Below, one piece after another: positions 22,490-35,754 of a stretch of DNA of 64,000 bases (within the stretch, counting starts at the first letter, position 1; each line of letters starts with the position of its first letter). The stretch covers positions 1-64,000 of the forward strand of contig JAPDFW010000113.1 of NCBI GenBank assembly GCA_028826165.1, given 5' to 3'. Both the position numbers and the translations under genes were made by a program. Origin of the DNA: Anaeramoeba ignava. Its lineage: Eukaryota; Metamonada; Anaeramoebidae. Below the pieces are notes generated by a model that was not told where the DNA came from, did no database searches, and worked only from the letters and a program-made list of their open reading frames with translations.

Positions 22490-24840
22490 TTAATTTTCAT
22501 TATTAAATTGCTTAATTAATAAATCAAATAAATTTGGATTTGATTCATTTAATTGAAAATAATCAATTCCTTGTTCAATTTCATTAATTAATTCTTTTGT
22601 AATTTTAATTCCTTCTTTAATTTGATTTGAATAAATCCAATATTCAAATATTTCAAAAGCTTCATCACTTAATTCACTATAATCATTAACTTGATTAGAT
22701 TTATCTTCAGTTACAGATAAAAACATTCCTCGATATAATTCACTTCTCATTATTAATATTAATTTAGGGAATTTAATTAATTTTTCGTTTCTTTTAATAA
22801 TAAAATCTTTCGTTTCTTCTGAATAATAAATTCTTTTCATTGTTTCAGTTATATTTTCATACATATCAAATTCTCTCTGAATTTCTGTTTTTAATGATGA
22901 AAAAAAATTGGTTTTTGATGAATAAATAATTTCAAAAATTTCATTTGCTTCTTTCATTGTTTTTTTAGAAATGATTTTCTGAAGTTTTTCCATTTGATTT
23001 TGTTCAGTTCCTATTCGGAAATTGAGAATTAATTTATGCGCTTGAATCACTTCTCCATTTATTGTTTTAAATGAAATATCACAAAATTCTTTTCTTCTAA
23101 ATAATTTGATTAAATCATCTTCAAGATTTGAAAAGAAAGAATAATAAAGAAATGAATTAGAAAATCCACAATAAACATGATAATTGGAAATATCATCATT
23201 GAAAGATAGTTTAGGAAGTTCAATTTGAATTGGAGTTGATTGAATCAATGAATTTTCAATTCCTAATTCGCCAGAAAAATTGTTTCCAAAACCAATAAGT
23301 TTTTCATTTAGAGTTAAAATCAAAGTGTGTTTATCGCCAACAGAAAAATCAAGAATATTATCATTTTCAAATAAAGATGATTTAATTTCAGTAAATTTTT
23401 TGGTATTTTGTCGGTCTTTTTTTCCAATTCCATTGTAATTATAATCTCCACATGAATAAAGTTTTCTTTTTCCATCTTCATCTTCAATCAACATTATTGA
23501 ATGCATATAACCGCATTGAATATCAATTATTTTACCTTTTGGAATATTTCCGATTTGGGTTAATTTTTGGATTTGAGATTTTGTTTTCAATTCTCCTAAA
23601 CCAAGTTGATCACATGAATTGTTTCCACAAGCAAATAATTCTTGATTTGAATTCAAAACAAAAACAGAAAGAGAACAATTTCCTGAAAAGATTTTCGAAA
23701 CACTTCTCATCATCAAAACTGGAGTATCTGCTTTATTTGGGGAATCAAAACCAAGTTGACCAAAATGATTTGAACCAATTCCATAAACATTTCTTTTTGA
23801 AGTTAATAAATAAATTGAACCGTATCCACAAACAATATCTTCAATTATTCTATCATTTGTATTTTCAATTAACTCACAAATATTAATAAATTCATTTGGA
23901 TTATTTGAGTTAATATCTTTTCCTTTGGCAAATATATTTCCTTCAAAAGTTAAAACAGCTTCAATTCTTTGACTACAAATACAAACTTTTTTGATGTTTG
24001 GAATTTTGATTTTTTGAGGATTTTGATTTGAATTTTCTTTTAAATTTTGTTTTGAGTTTTCTTTTAAATATTGAATTGCTTTTCCATTTTTAAAAAGGAA
24101 AATTGTTGAAAAAAAGCTTGATGAAATTTGTTTAATTTGATTTTGATTTTCAAATTTAATTTGAATTGGTTTTTTAATTGAAATTGGATAAATTTGAAGG
24201 AGAGAAGAAGGAAAAGTATTTGAACCAAAAAACCAAATATCATTATTCGATTTAAATTGATTTTTTTTAATTGAAATTAAATTTAAATTTGAATTTGAAT
24301 TTGATTTTGATTTTAAATTTGATTTTGAATTTGATTTTAAATTTGATTTTGAATTTAATTTTGAATTTGAATTTGAATTTGAATTTGAATTTGATTTTGA
24401 ATTTGATTTTGAATTTGAATTTGAATTTGAATTTGAATTTGATTTTGAATTTGAATTTGATTTTGAATTTTGAATTTGATTTTGATTTTGAATTTGATTT
24501 TGAATTTGATTTTGAATTTGAATTTGAATTTGATTTTGAATTTGAATTTAAATTTGATTTTGAATTTGAATTTAAATTTGAATTTGAATTTGAATTTGAA
24601 TTTAATTTTGAATTTGATTTTGATTTTGATTTTGATTTTGAATTTGAATTTGAATTTAAATTTGATTTTGATTTTGAATTTGAATTTGATTTTGAATTTG
24701 AATTTGAATTTGAATTTGATTTTGAATTTGAATTTGATTTTGAATTTGAATTTGAATTTGATTTTGAATTTAATTTTGAATTTGAATTTGAATTTGATTT
24801 TGATTTTGATTTTGAATTTGAATTTAAATTTTGAATTCAT
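22490..24840 (-). CDS. RCC1-repeat and BTB-domain protein, paralogue 2; 5' end uncertain
   Basis: From about 24265 down to 22490 the frame is open and aligns with the paralogue at 19462: DIWFFGSN at the start, RCC1 repeats (GIGSNHFGQLGFDS, VLNSNQELFACGNNSCDQLG, IDIQCGYMHSIMLIEDE, GFGNNFSGELG), EFCDISFKTINGEVIQAHKL, and the BTB-like end FPKLILIMRSELYRGMFLSV. Upstream lies a long TTCAAA hexanucleotide array (sense strand) with no ATG in this frame. The nearest ATG at 24840 reads [12 protein letters not shown] into the array, but irregular units change the frame twice before the RCC1 part. The true start is therefore unresolved: repeat-length variation may have displaced it, or sequencing indels hide it. 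Confidence 0.75.
24268..24835. repeat. (TTTGAA/TTTGAT)n hexanucleotide array
   Basis: About 95 hexamers alternating TTTGAA, TTTGAT and TTTAAA, open in most frames on both strands (plus: Glu-Phe/Asp-Phe or Asn-Leu; minus: Lys-Phe/Lys-Ile). It abuts the 5' end of RCC1-BTB paralogue 2. I treat it as a repeat, possibly partly translated into the N-terminus of that gene. Confidence 0.85.
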
Positions 24841-24942
24841 TTTTTTAAACAAAATGAAAAAATGAAAAAATGAAAAAATGAATTTTTAATTTTTTAATTT
24901 TGTTTTGAAAAGAAAATTTTTAAATTTGGAATTTAGAATTTT

Positions 24943-27900
24943 TCAATCAATTTTTGATTTTGATTGTTCAACTCTTCGAAGACACCAAAACATTTTAGTT
25001 GGAAAAATTTCTTGATTACGAATTAAAATAGAAGATTCTGACCAACGAAAATCAGACCATTTTAATCCATCTTCAACAATATTAATTTGATCATTTTTCA
25101 TTGGAACAATTTTTTCACTTAATAATCTTGAAATATCATAAATTTCTGGTTCAAGAACAATTGCAAATCGAAATAATCCTTCTTGATTTAAAGAAATTTC
25201 ATATCTTTCTAATGGTGATTCTAAATATAATACTTCTCTTTGAAATCTATAACTTGTCCAACTATCTGGTTGAAATCCTGAATCTCTAATTGCTTCTAAT
25301 GAATAAGATCGACTAAATTTTGTTTGAATATTTTATTAATATTTATTTTATTAATATTTATTTTATAAATATTTATTTTATTAATATTTATTTTATTAAT
25401 ATTTATTTTATTAATATTTATTAATATTTATTTTGGAAATATTTATTTTATTAATATTTATTAATATTTATTTTATTAATATTTATTTTATTATTATTTA
25501 TTTTGGAAATATTTATTTTATTAATATTTATTTTATTAATATTTATTTTATTATTATTTATTTTATTAATATTTATTTTGGAAATATTTATTTTGGAAAT
25601 ATTCATTTTGGAAATATTTATTTTTGGAAATATTTATTTTGGAAATATTTATTTTTTTATTAATATTTATTTTATTAATATTTATTTTTATTATTATTTA
25701 TTAATATTTATTTTGGAAATATTTATTTTATTAATATTTATTTTTATAAATATTTATTTTATTAATATTTATTTTATTAATATTTATTAATATTTATTTT
25801 GGAAATATTTATTTTTTATTAATATTTATTTTATTAATATTTATTTTATTAATATTTATTAATATTTATTTTATATTTATTAATATTTATTATTATTTAT
25901 TTTGGAAATATTTATTTTGGAAATATTTATTTTGGAAATATTTATTTTGGAAATATTTATTTTGGAAATATTTATTTTATTAATATTTATTTTATTAATA
26001 TTTATTTTTATTATTATTTATTTTTATTTATTAATATTTATTTTTATTTATTAATATTTTATTTATTTATTTTTTATATTTATTAATATTTATTAATATT
26101 TATTTTGGAAATATTTATTTTATTTATATTTATTTTATTAATATTTATTTTGGAAATATTTATTTTATTTATATTTATTTTAATATTTATTTTGGAAATA
26201 TTTATTTTATTAATATTTATTTTGGAAATATTTATTTTATTAATAATTATTTTATTAATATTTATTTTGGAAATATTTATTTTGGAAATATTTATTTTGT
26301 AAATATTTATTTTGGAAATATTTATTTTATATTTATTTTGGAAATATTTATTTTGTTAATATTTATTAATATTTATTTTATTATTATTTATTTTATTAAT
26401 ATTTATTTTATTAATATTTATTTTATTAATATTTATTTTATTAATATTTATTTTATTAATATTTATTTTATTAATATTTATTTTATTATTATTTATTTTA
26501 TTATTATTTTATTAATATATTTTAATATTTTTACCAAGGATCATTTGATAAACTAAATATAATGCTTTCTTGTGAAAAAATATCATCAAATTCTTCATCA
26601 TTTTCAAGTTCAGTTTCATTAAATAATTGAGTAATTGGTTTTTTTTTAATTCTAAAATCTTTTTGATCAATTCTTGCTTTTTTAACATTTTCTATTTGAA
26701 GAACATCTTCATAAAATTGTATTTGAATTTCTTCAATTGAAAATAAAGTTTTTGGAACTTCAAGAGTAGTTTCACATTTTTCAACAACAACAGCAATTCC
26801 ATTTTGAGCACGAAGTGTTTCTCTTGAACATATTCCATTTCTTCTTTTTGATAAGAAAGGAGAATTTTGATTTTTATTTTTAAAATTTAAAGTAACTAAT
26901 AAATTTTGTTTTGAATCTAAAATATTTTTTGGAACGAAACTATTTGAATGCAGAATCACTAATTTTAATTTTAATTTTGATTTTGATTTTAATTTTGATT
27001 TTAATTTTAATTTTAATTTTAATTTTAATTTTAATTTTAATTTTAATTTTAATTATAATTTTAATATTAATTTTAAGAATTTTAATTTTAATTTTAATTT
27101 TAATTTTAATTTTAATTTTAATTTTAATTTTATTTTTAATTTTAATATTAATTTTAATTTTAATTTTAATTTTAATTTTAATTTTAATTTTATATTTAAT
27201 TTTAATTTCTAATTTTAATTTTAATTTTATAAATGAATTTTAATTTTAATTTTAATTTTAATTTTAATTTTAATTTTAATTTTAATTTTAATTTTAATTT
27301 TAATTTTAATTTTAATTTTAAATAATTTTAATTTTAATATTAATTTTAATTTTAATTTTAATTTTAATTTTAATTTTAATTTTGATTTTATAAATGAATT
27401 TTAATTTTAATTTTAATTTTTAATTTTAATTTTAATTTTAATTTTAATTTTAATTTTAATTTTAATTTTAATTTTAATTTTAATTTTAATTTTAATTTTA
27501 AATTTTAATTTTAATTTTAATTTTAATTTTAATTTTTAATTTTTAATTTTAATTTTAATTTTAATTTTGATTTTAATTTTAATTTTAATTTTAATTTTAA
27601 TTTTAATTTTTAAATTTTAATTTTATAAAATGAATTTTAATTTTAATTTTATTTTATTTTGATTTTAATTTTAATTATAATTTTAATTTTAATTTTAATT
27701 TTAATTTTAATTTTATAAATGAATTTTAATTTTAATTTTAATTTTAATTTTATAAATTTTTAATTTTAATTTTAATTTTAAATTTTAATTTTAATTTTAA
27801 TTTTAATTTTTAATTTTAATTTTAATTTTAATTTTTAATTTTAATTTTAATATATTTAATTTTAATTTTTAATTTTCATATTTAATTTTATAAATGAATT

Positions 27901-28466
27901 TTAATTTTAATTTTAATTTTAATTTTAATTTTAATTTTAATTTTAATTTTAATTTTAATTTTAATTTTAATTTTAATTTTAATTTTAATTTTAATTTTAA
28001 TTTTAATTTTAATTTTAATTTTAATTTTAATTTTAATTTTAATTTTTTAATTTTAATTTTAATATTAATTTTAATTTTAATTTTAATATTAATTTTAATT
28101 TTAATTTTAATTTTATAAATGAATTTTAATTTTATAAATGAATTTTCATATTAAATTTTTACAGCAAACAATATCAGAATTTGGAGAATATTCTTGATCT
28201 CCCCAAATTATTCTTTTTAAAACTTTTGAATTATGAAAAGAAACCCAATGACTTGGAATAAAATATTGAACAGATAAATTTAATAAAAAAGATTTTTTAA
28301 AACATTCAACAATTTCTTTAACTTCAACTCTTGGATACATAATAGGCCCAACATATGATTTTGCCTTTATATCTTGATTTGTATTCTCATTTATATTTTC
28401 ATTTGTATTTTCAGTATTATTGTTATTGTTATTATTATTGATATTTTCTGAAATTTCCATTTCCAT
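24943..28466 (-). CDS. Rxt3-like protein (histone deacetylase complex type)
   Basis: Three exons join in phase (28163-28466, 26535-26958, 24943-25312) to give 365 residues. The N-terminus is Asn/Thr-rich and disordered. The core SKVLKRIIWGDQEYSPNSDIVC spans the first splice into LILHSNSFVP, matching the Rxt3 signature of a WG..YT-DDSD-(I/V) stretch followed by an H-S-G/N-F segment. The third exon (SYSLEAIRDSGFQPDSW, TSYRFQREVLYLESPLERYE) continues a compact domain. Rxt3 is a subunit of the Rpd3L deacetylase complex in fungi. Similarity is motif-level, so this is the weaker of the named calls. Both introns are about 1.2 kb and made of simple repeats. Confidence 0.6.
25313..26534 (-). repeat. 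Intron filled with ATTTATTTTATTAAT / TTTGGAAATATTTA units
   Basis: 1.2 kb of 15-bp units alternating ATTTATTTTATTAAT and ATTTATTTTGGAAAT. On the coding strand they lack AG and GT, so only the real boundary sites are available for splicing. Confidence 0.87.
26959..28162 (-). repeat. Intron filled with (TTTTAA)n
   Basis: 1.2 kb of TTTTAA hexamers with rare ATAAATGAA interruptions between the GTAAAA donor (28162) and TTAG acceptor (26959). It yields spurious LILI/NFNF frames on the other strand, which I did not call. Confidence 0.9.
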
Positions 28467-28593
28467 TTTTTTATATTTTTTTTATTATTTTTTTAAATAA
28501 AGAAAAAGAAAAAAAATGAAAAAATATTTTTTTTTGAAATTTTTATTTTTCATTTTTTTTTTCTTTCCAAATTTTTTAAATATAAAATTTAAA

Positions 28594-31190
28594 ATGGGTT
28601 TGTTTTTTAAAATTGTAAATTTTTAAATAAATTAATTTTTAAATTTATTTTTTGTATTTTAGATTCTTCTGAAATTTTTAATAAACTTTTCCAATTACAA
28701 GAAATTGAAAAAAATATTGATAAAGAAATCAAAATATCAATCAATAATAATAAAAAACAAAACAACATAAAAATACAAGAAGTTCAAAATTTCGAATTCA
28801 AAATCAATCAAATACAAAAAACATCAGAAACAATAATTGAAACATTATCAAACACATGTTCTGTTGCAGAAAACATCTTCAGCCAAATACGCATGATTGA
28901 TTTGGCGCAAGATCGTTTGCAACAAGTAAGGAAAAAAACGCAGGATATTGTGGACTTAAAAAGCTGCACAATTGGAATGGAGGATTCAATTCAAGCAAAT
29001 AATTATGAAAGTGCAGCAAAATATTATCAGCGATTCCTCGAAATCGATCAGTCAATTGTCGAGGAATCTGTTCGTAATTCTTTTGTCAAAAACGGAGAAA
29101 ATCTCCGTGTTAAAATAATTGGGAATTTGGAAGAAATTATTGAAAAATCAAATGATTTGCCTTCAAATCAAGTTGAGAAGAAAATCAAGATGGTGATTGA
29201 AGGCGTCAAGTTTTTCCCACAAATTGGGTTGTATAAGGAAGGAATATCCCGGTTATCCAATTACATCCGGGCTTGTATTGGAGTGTTTTCAAATTCGCAA
29301 TATATCAAGATATTAAAGACTTTCCAAAAATATGTGGAAAATAATAGCAATAAGGATTTGCCAACTTTATATAATCCAAAAAATCAATCGAATCAAGACG
29401 ATCAAGAAAATATTCAAGAAACAATAAAAAACCAAAATAGTCAAAATATTCAGGATATTTTCAACACAAACCACATATCCTCAACTATCGAGCTTTTTGA
29501 ATATTCCGCTTCAATAATCGCAAGATTCACACAAAATATCGACTCTTTATTTGGTGCTGGTGCCTCTTTGGAGACTATTCGGCACATCCAAGCTCAAACG
29601 CATATTCAGGCAATTAAAATTGTTGATAATTATCTTCAATTTAGAAAATTGCAATCCACTATTGATTTTATGAAGGAGCATAAATTCTCAAAACCCGCAA
29701 ATGAATTGAATATTTTGCTCAATGAAATTTCCGTTATTCTCAAACACTCCGAAATGTTCGAATCGTTTCTGAAAAAACATGCCAAACAAAAATACAAACT
29801 CGCAGCAGAAAACCAAGATGTTTGGAAATGGTTGGATTCTTTAATCAAAAAAGATGTGAATTTCCAACAACCTTTTTTTTCACATTTGAATGAAAATGAA
29901 AATGAAAATGAAAATGATGAAAATAAAAATGAAAATAAAAATAATAATAATTTAATTGATGGACTTCCTCAAAACAACGAAATGGAAAATTTAACACAAA
30001 AATTAATTGATTATTACATTAGATTGGAGGAATCTTTCATGGTTGATAGTCTCCAGAAGGCTTTTGATGCAGAGGAAGTTTGCACAAATGGATTAATGAC
30101 AACTCTTGTTGATGATGTGTTTTTTGTCATCAAGAAATGCATCACAAGAGCAATCACAACAACAAATCCATTTTGTGCATGTGCAATATTGAATCATTCA
30201 AATACTTATTTAAATATTGTTGTTAATTTCATTGTTGAAAGAAAACAAATTGAAACCTCAAAATCGCGCAATGATTTTATTCGTTTTCTTGATGAAAACA
30301 CACGATTTTCAAATGTAAATCCACGCTCTTTTTCTTCTTTTGATCACATTTCATTTCCAGCAAACAGTCAAAATACAAGTGCAAAAATATCACGAAAAAA
30401 TCCTCAAATTTTTCCAACTGAAATTTCTTCAGGAAATTCCTCGCCTAATATTTCAGACTCCAACACAAAATCAATATCAAATTATCATCTACTTAATAAT
30501 TTGGATGGAATCATTAATTACACAAACAAACTTTATGAAGAAATTCTACCAATTTGCCAGAAACTATTTTCCGAAAATTTTTACAAAATGGTTTCTTCTT
30601 GCATGACAAGTTTGCATGAATCTGCACAAGATTTTCTAAAATTACTTCAACAAGGTTTAAAGCGTATTTTCGTCTCAACACAACAACGCCTCAAGTCAGC
30701 AATAGATGTTCTTTCAAGCTCAAATTACAATTTGACAGAATCAGAGTATTCACAACTTGAATCATCACAACCTATGGTTTCCAAAACAATACAAATACTC
30801 ACAGATTTGATCAATCCTTTACAGAAATCCTTGACAGAAAAGAACCTTGAAATCGTTCTTCAATTCATGATTGAATTTATTGCAACTTACTTGCAAAACT
30901 TAATTTTGAAAAAGCAATTTTCTCATTTAGGCGCTTTAGTTTTTGATAAAGAAATTCGTATCATTTCCTCATTTTTATCTGATAAACTAAAAAGACCAGT
31001 TCGTGACCAATTCGTTCGTCTTTTCCAAATTTCTTCAATTCTTAATTTGGATCATGTAAATGAAATTTCTAATTATTGGGATGACCAAAGTGGAAGAGTT
31101 GTTTGGAGACTTTCTCCAAATGAAATTAGACAATTTTTAAATCTCAGAATTGATTTTGATAAAAAAGAAATTTTAAAATTAAAATTATAA
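28594..31190 (+). CDS. COG4: Conserved oligomeric Golgi complex subunit 4
   Basis: A four-base first exon (ATGG, 28594-28597), a 65 bp intron with a TTTTAG acceptor, and a long second exon (28663-31190) give 843 residues starting MDSSEIFNKL. The N-terminal coiled coil leads into the COG4 signature IRMIDLAQDRLQQVRKKTQD, IVDLKSCTIGMEDSIQANNY and AAKYYQRFLEIDQS. The C-terminus matches the COG4 end domain: FDKEIRIISSFLSD, VRDQFVRLFQISSILNLDHV, NYWDDQSGRVVWRLSPNEIR and FLNLRIDF. COG4 is a tethering subunit that binds SNAREs and SM proteins for intra-Golgi retrograde traffic. An Asn/Glu-rich low-complexity insert at 29885-29955 has been added. Confidence 0.93.
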
Positions 31191-31313
31191 TTGAAAAATT
31201 TTTAAACAAAAAAAAACGGAAAAAAATATTTTTTTTTTCTTCAATTTTTTTAAATTCATTTTTTCCTTTTTTCTTTTAAAATAAAAATAATAATAAAAAA
31301 TAATAAAATAATA

Positions 31314-34300
31314 ATGAATAATAAAGAATCTTATGTTATATTTTTTATTAACCAAATTTTACAAACAAATTTAACTTCAAAAATTTCAGATGAAGAATTA
31401 CTTCAAAAAGCTTGTCAATTAATTCAAATTTTATCACCAGGAAAAATACAAAAAATTTCTAAAAAGTAATTTTAATTTTAATTTTAATTTTAATTCTAAT
31501 TCTAATTCTAATTCTAATTTTAAATTTAAAAAGAAATTCAAATTTTAATTTTCAACAAATTTCTGCTTTTTGTATTAATCAAAATATTATCAAAAAAGAT
31601 GAAAATTTTCAATTTACAAGAAATGAAATTTTGGAAATTGTTTTTCGATTGGAAAAATTTTATAATGAAAATCATCCAATTTTAAGTAAAGTTAATCAAA
31701 AAGAATGTTGGACAAAAATATCAAAAAACATTCTTGATAATTTTGATAAAGTTTATTATGAAAAAAAGAAAAATCAAAATCAAAATCAAAATCAAAATCA
31801 AAATAATAATAATAATAATGAAGAAAATGTTGATATTCTAACTCAAAAACTTTTTGCAAGTGGATTTTCAAGTTTTAAAGTATTGGAAAAAACAAATGAG
31901 TCGCCAATTCAAGGAATACTGACGATTAATATTTATGATGTCCAAGTTTTATTTTCAAATCTGACGAAAATAACTTTCCAATTTAACAACAAATCACATT
32001 TTGAAATTATTGAAGATTCAAGTGATGCTGAATTTATATTGTTGAAAAAAAACAATGAAGTGGTTTCGAGACTAGAAACAGAAAGCGAATTTTACAAGAA
32101 TGTTATTGTGAAAACATTTCGCATGTTTCAATACTATTGTAAAAATTTCACTGACGGGGTTGAGATTAATGGAAGTATCATGGACTTCTCAAAGGAAATA
32201 AATGCATTAGCTTTTCGTTGTTTGGAAAGCCAACAAACAAATTTCCATATCCAATCAACAATACAGTTTTCTCAACCTTCGTCGGGATTTCTTTATTTAA
32301 CCAAGGAATATTTTGCAATCAATTTCAATTTAGGGCAAACTCTTCATTTTAATTGGAAAACTTCTCAAAACGAAATTTTAGTAAATGAAAAGCATAATAT
32401 GATTAAAATCACAACCACAAACACAATTGGAGAAAGAACAAAAACAATTATATTCTTTTTACTTTTCACAAATTCTGTAATGAGAGACCTTATTTTTCGA
32501 ACTCTGTCGCTAGTCAAGTATCAATTCTCCAAAAAAGAAGCCGCAAACGAGGAGCAAAAAGCAAAGGGAAATAACCATAATAACGATATAATTGAAGCAA
32601 TTCAAAATTCAAATGATTCAAATCAAAAAAATAATAAGAATATTAATATTATTAATAATAATAATGGACTTCTTCTGGATAAATATCATCTTAAAAGTGC
32701 GACACAAAATATCGCCAAACAATTCCTTTTGCAAACAAAAAAAATACAAAGATCATATTCATTGCTAAATCCACAAGAAATTTTGTCAAAAAATAAACCT
32801 TTAATTTCAAATTATTTAACATCTGTTATGAGTGACTATCTTGGATGTGTTAGCTTTGCTTCATTTAATTCTTTAAATGGCTCAACCTTTCTGATCCAAC
32901 AAAAATCATTTGTGCATTTTGAACAAACTGCTTATTTATGCAAACCATATATATTTCATCACAACAACGATAAACCACTTACTTTCATTGAAAATCAAGT
33001 TTCAAACTATTTGCAAAAAAGATTTGCTCAGTTTGCGATTACAGACTCGAAATTCTACAATATGAAGTGTCTTTTGGATATTTCGAGAGAAGGAATCAAG
33101 ATTAGTATTCTCAGTGCATCGACCAATATCAGAAAAGTTGCGATATATAATTTTACTGAGGATCTGAAATTGTTTCTTCATCCAGAAATCCCAAAAGTAT
33201 TCATGATCCAAATTAATTCCTCAGTCCGCAGATTATGCTCATCAAAAAGTAGATCGCAAACACAAATTATTGCTCTCACATTTTTTCATTTCAAGCGCAA
33301 ATTCTTTCGTTCCAAGATCCCGCTAAAACAGAAGAAATCTCATCTTAAAACCATTTTTAATTCCTATATCCTCTCAATCTCTGAAAAATCCCAAAAGCAA
33401 ATTCCTCCACCAATCAAGCAAATCACCAAAAATTACAATTTAAATTTGTCTCAAAACTCAAAAAGCTTTTTCAGAGTTTCACGCAAATTTGATAAGGATC
33501 AACTCTTCAAGAAAACATCGAATGAATTTGTATTTGGGTTGCTTGATTCATTGGATTTATTTTACACAACATTCCGCATTTTTCTTTTGAAGGATTATTT
33601 TGTAGTTCAATTATCTCCTCAAAATATGATTATCAGATATTATAATGTCTATTCCAATTTATTTTTTCCCAAAAAGAACAAGTTATTCTGTCGATTTGTT
33701 TTGGATGAATACTTGTTCCTGAATATGATTTTTCCCGACATGGAAATTCGTGAAAAATTCATCAATTTATTTCAGAAGAAAAGAATGGAGAGGATTCAAT
33801 TCCTTGCAAAACCAGAATTAGTACATCATTTTCGAATACGAGCACTTCATGAGATTTTTGATGGATTTATCATTTTGAAAATGGATCATTTTATCATTCA
33901 ATCTGAAAATCATATGATTCAACAAGAATACTCAATATTCAATATTGTTGAGGATTTTTCTCACCAAAAAACACCAAACAATCTCAAACTTTTTTTCACA
34001 AAATCAAGTTACATTATTTTGATTTTCAAAAATCCAAGGGAAAAACTGAAATTTACTCGAGATTTCAGAGAATATTCGCATCGAGCATTGGGAATTGCAT
34101 TTGATTCTCTTCAAGAAGCAATTTTCCGTGTTCATCTTACACAGAAAAAGACACGGTTCTCAACAGCAACTGTTAGTATTAATCAAAAGTCTATTTATAT
34201 TGTTGCTGATTATATCAAATGGATTATTCCTTTTTCTAAAATTCCTCCCAATTCAAAATGTATTGTTTCTCAAGAAAACCAAAATTATCTCCAAATTCCT

Positions 34301-35731
34301 TTTCAGACAGGACTTGAGATTCAAATGGAATTTTTGAATTTGGAGCAAAGAAATCAATTCAAATTATTATTCCATTCAAAAACAAAAAGAAAATCTCTGG
34401 ATATTGAGCAGAAAAAAATCCCATTTCGAAGAAAAATTCACAAATCAATTTCAGAATCAAGAGAGTTTCAAGTTAAAATCGATGAATCATCCAAAAAAGA
34501 ACTCAAAGTTTCCTTGCTTCGAGTTTATAATGATTTGATTTTTCTTCTTCTTTCCGAAGATCTAAGAATCACAGAAATCCAATCAACTGATATTTCTATC
34601 CAGGAAGGAAACCAAAAAATATGCTACATTTCTTTCCCTTCGACATCAGAAAATTTTATAATTGAATTTGTAAATGAATCAATTGCAAATGAATTTTATC
34701 AGTTTTTTTCCTTGCAAAAGAAAAAGCATTTACACAATAAAGAAATTTATTTGAAAAAGAAAGAGAGGAATAAACAAGATATTCCCAAACAAAAAGAACC
34801 ACCAAAATTGATCATAAGAAACAATGAAAATATCAATTTAGATCTGGAGGAAAATGAAGAAAATAATTCAAATCAAGAAAATCCTCAAATTATTCAAATG
34901 GATCAAAATTTATCAAATCAAGAAAAACCTCAAAATATTTCCATTTTTGATGATAATGAATATTTTTCACATGAATATTTAAATTTTGTTGGAAATCAAA
35001 ATCAAAATCAAAATCAAAATCAAAATCAAAATGAATATGAATATGAATATGAATATGAAGAAGATGAATATGAAGAAGATGAAAATGAAAATGATAATAA
35101 TTTTGAAATTGTAAAAGAAATACAAAAAAGCCCAATTTGGAAAGTTGAGATTATCAATTCAAATTTTACTAAAATATCTGATGCACAAATTAAAATTCGA
35201 TTCGGAAAATTTTTTCTTGCTTCAATTCCTCAAAAATTTGAAGATGATCTTAAAAAAATCAAAATTTCAATTCATCAAGAAAATAAGAAAGTTATTCGAG
35301 TATCAAATAATTTTTCATCAATAATTTTACTTTTTCCGAAATCAAATCAAGTTGAAAAATTTGTATCTTTTGTAAAACAACAAAGAGAATATGATTTTGA
35401 TGAAAAAATATTTTTGAATGTAAAAAAAGAAGTTTATAAAAATGTATCAATTTGCGATTCTACAATGAAAAATGTAACAACATCAGAAGTTGTTATTGAA
35501 AAAAACACAATTAAATTTCAAGTCCATGAATATTTTTTAGAAATTCCTTTAATTTATTCAAGATTTAATCTTTTTCTTCATAAATCTCTTCTTGAAGTTG
35601 TTAAAATTAGTTTTTCTGAAGCTTTATTTATATTTGTTTTTCCTTCTGCTAAAGAAAAAGATTCTTTTATTTCATGTGTTATTTCAGGGATTTTATTTTT
35701 AGAAATGCATCGATGGTTTAATAATATTTGA
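31314..35731 (+). CDS. Large protein with a chain of PH-like domains, possible CH-like N-terminus
   Basis: Two exons (31314-31465 and 31534-35731, 68 bp intron) give 1,449 residues. The first 100 or so (SYVIFFINQILQTNLTS ... KACQLIQILSPGKI ... ISAFCINQNIIKK) look like a weak calponin-homology-type helical bundle. After a Gln/Asn stretch, the rest is beta-rich. It repeatedly shows seven-strand-like segments that end in an amphipathic helix: FTNSVMRDLIFRTL, FPDMEIREKFINLFQKK, FKNPREKLKFTRDFRE, FLNLEQRNQFKLLFHS, FVNESIANEFYQFF, FPKSNQVEKFVSFVK and FPSAKEKDSFISCV. This is how a PH or GRAM domain closes, and I count at least seven. A Gln/Asn-Glu/Tyr acidic linker lies at 34985-35100. No enzymatic motif is seen; a membrane- or actin-linked scaffold is plausible but unproven. 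Confidence 0.72.
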
Positions 35732-35754
35732 TTTTTCTTTTTAAAAGAAATTGA

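Noticed and set aside
24355-24852. Lys-Phe/Lys-Ile and Glu-Phe/Asp-Phe open frames on both strands as separate genes
   Set aside because: Hexanucleotide repeat without other sequence; at most an N-terminal extension of the RCC1-BTB gene.
25433-26556. Plus-strand frames rich in Ile, Tyr and Phe
   Set aside because: Pure translation of the ATTTATTTTATTAAT repeat in the Rxt3-like gene's intron.
26911-28118. Open frames encoding poly Leu-Ile or Asn-Phe on the plus strand
   Set aside because: They are translations of TTTTAA repeat inside introns of a minus-strand gene and have no non-repeat content.
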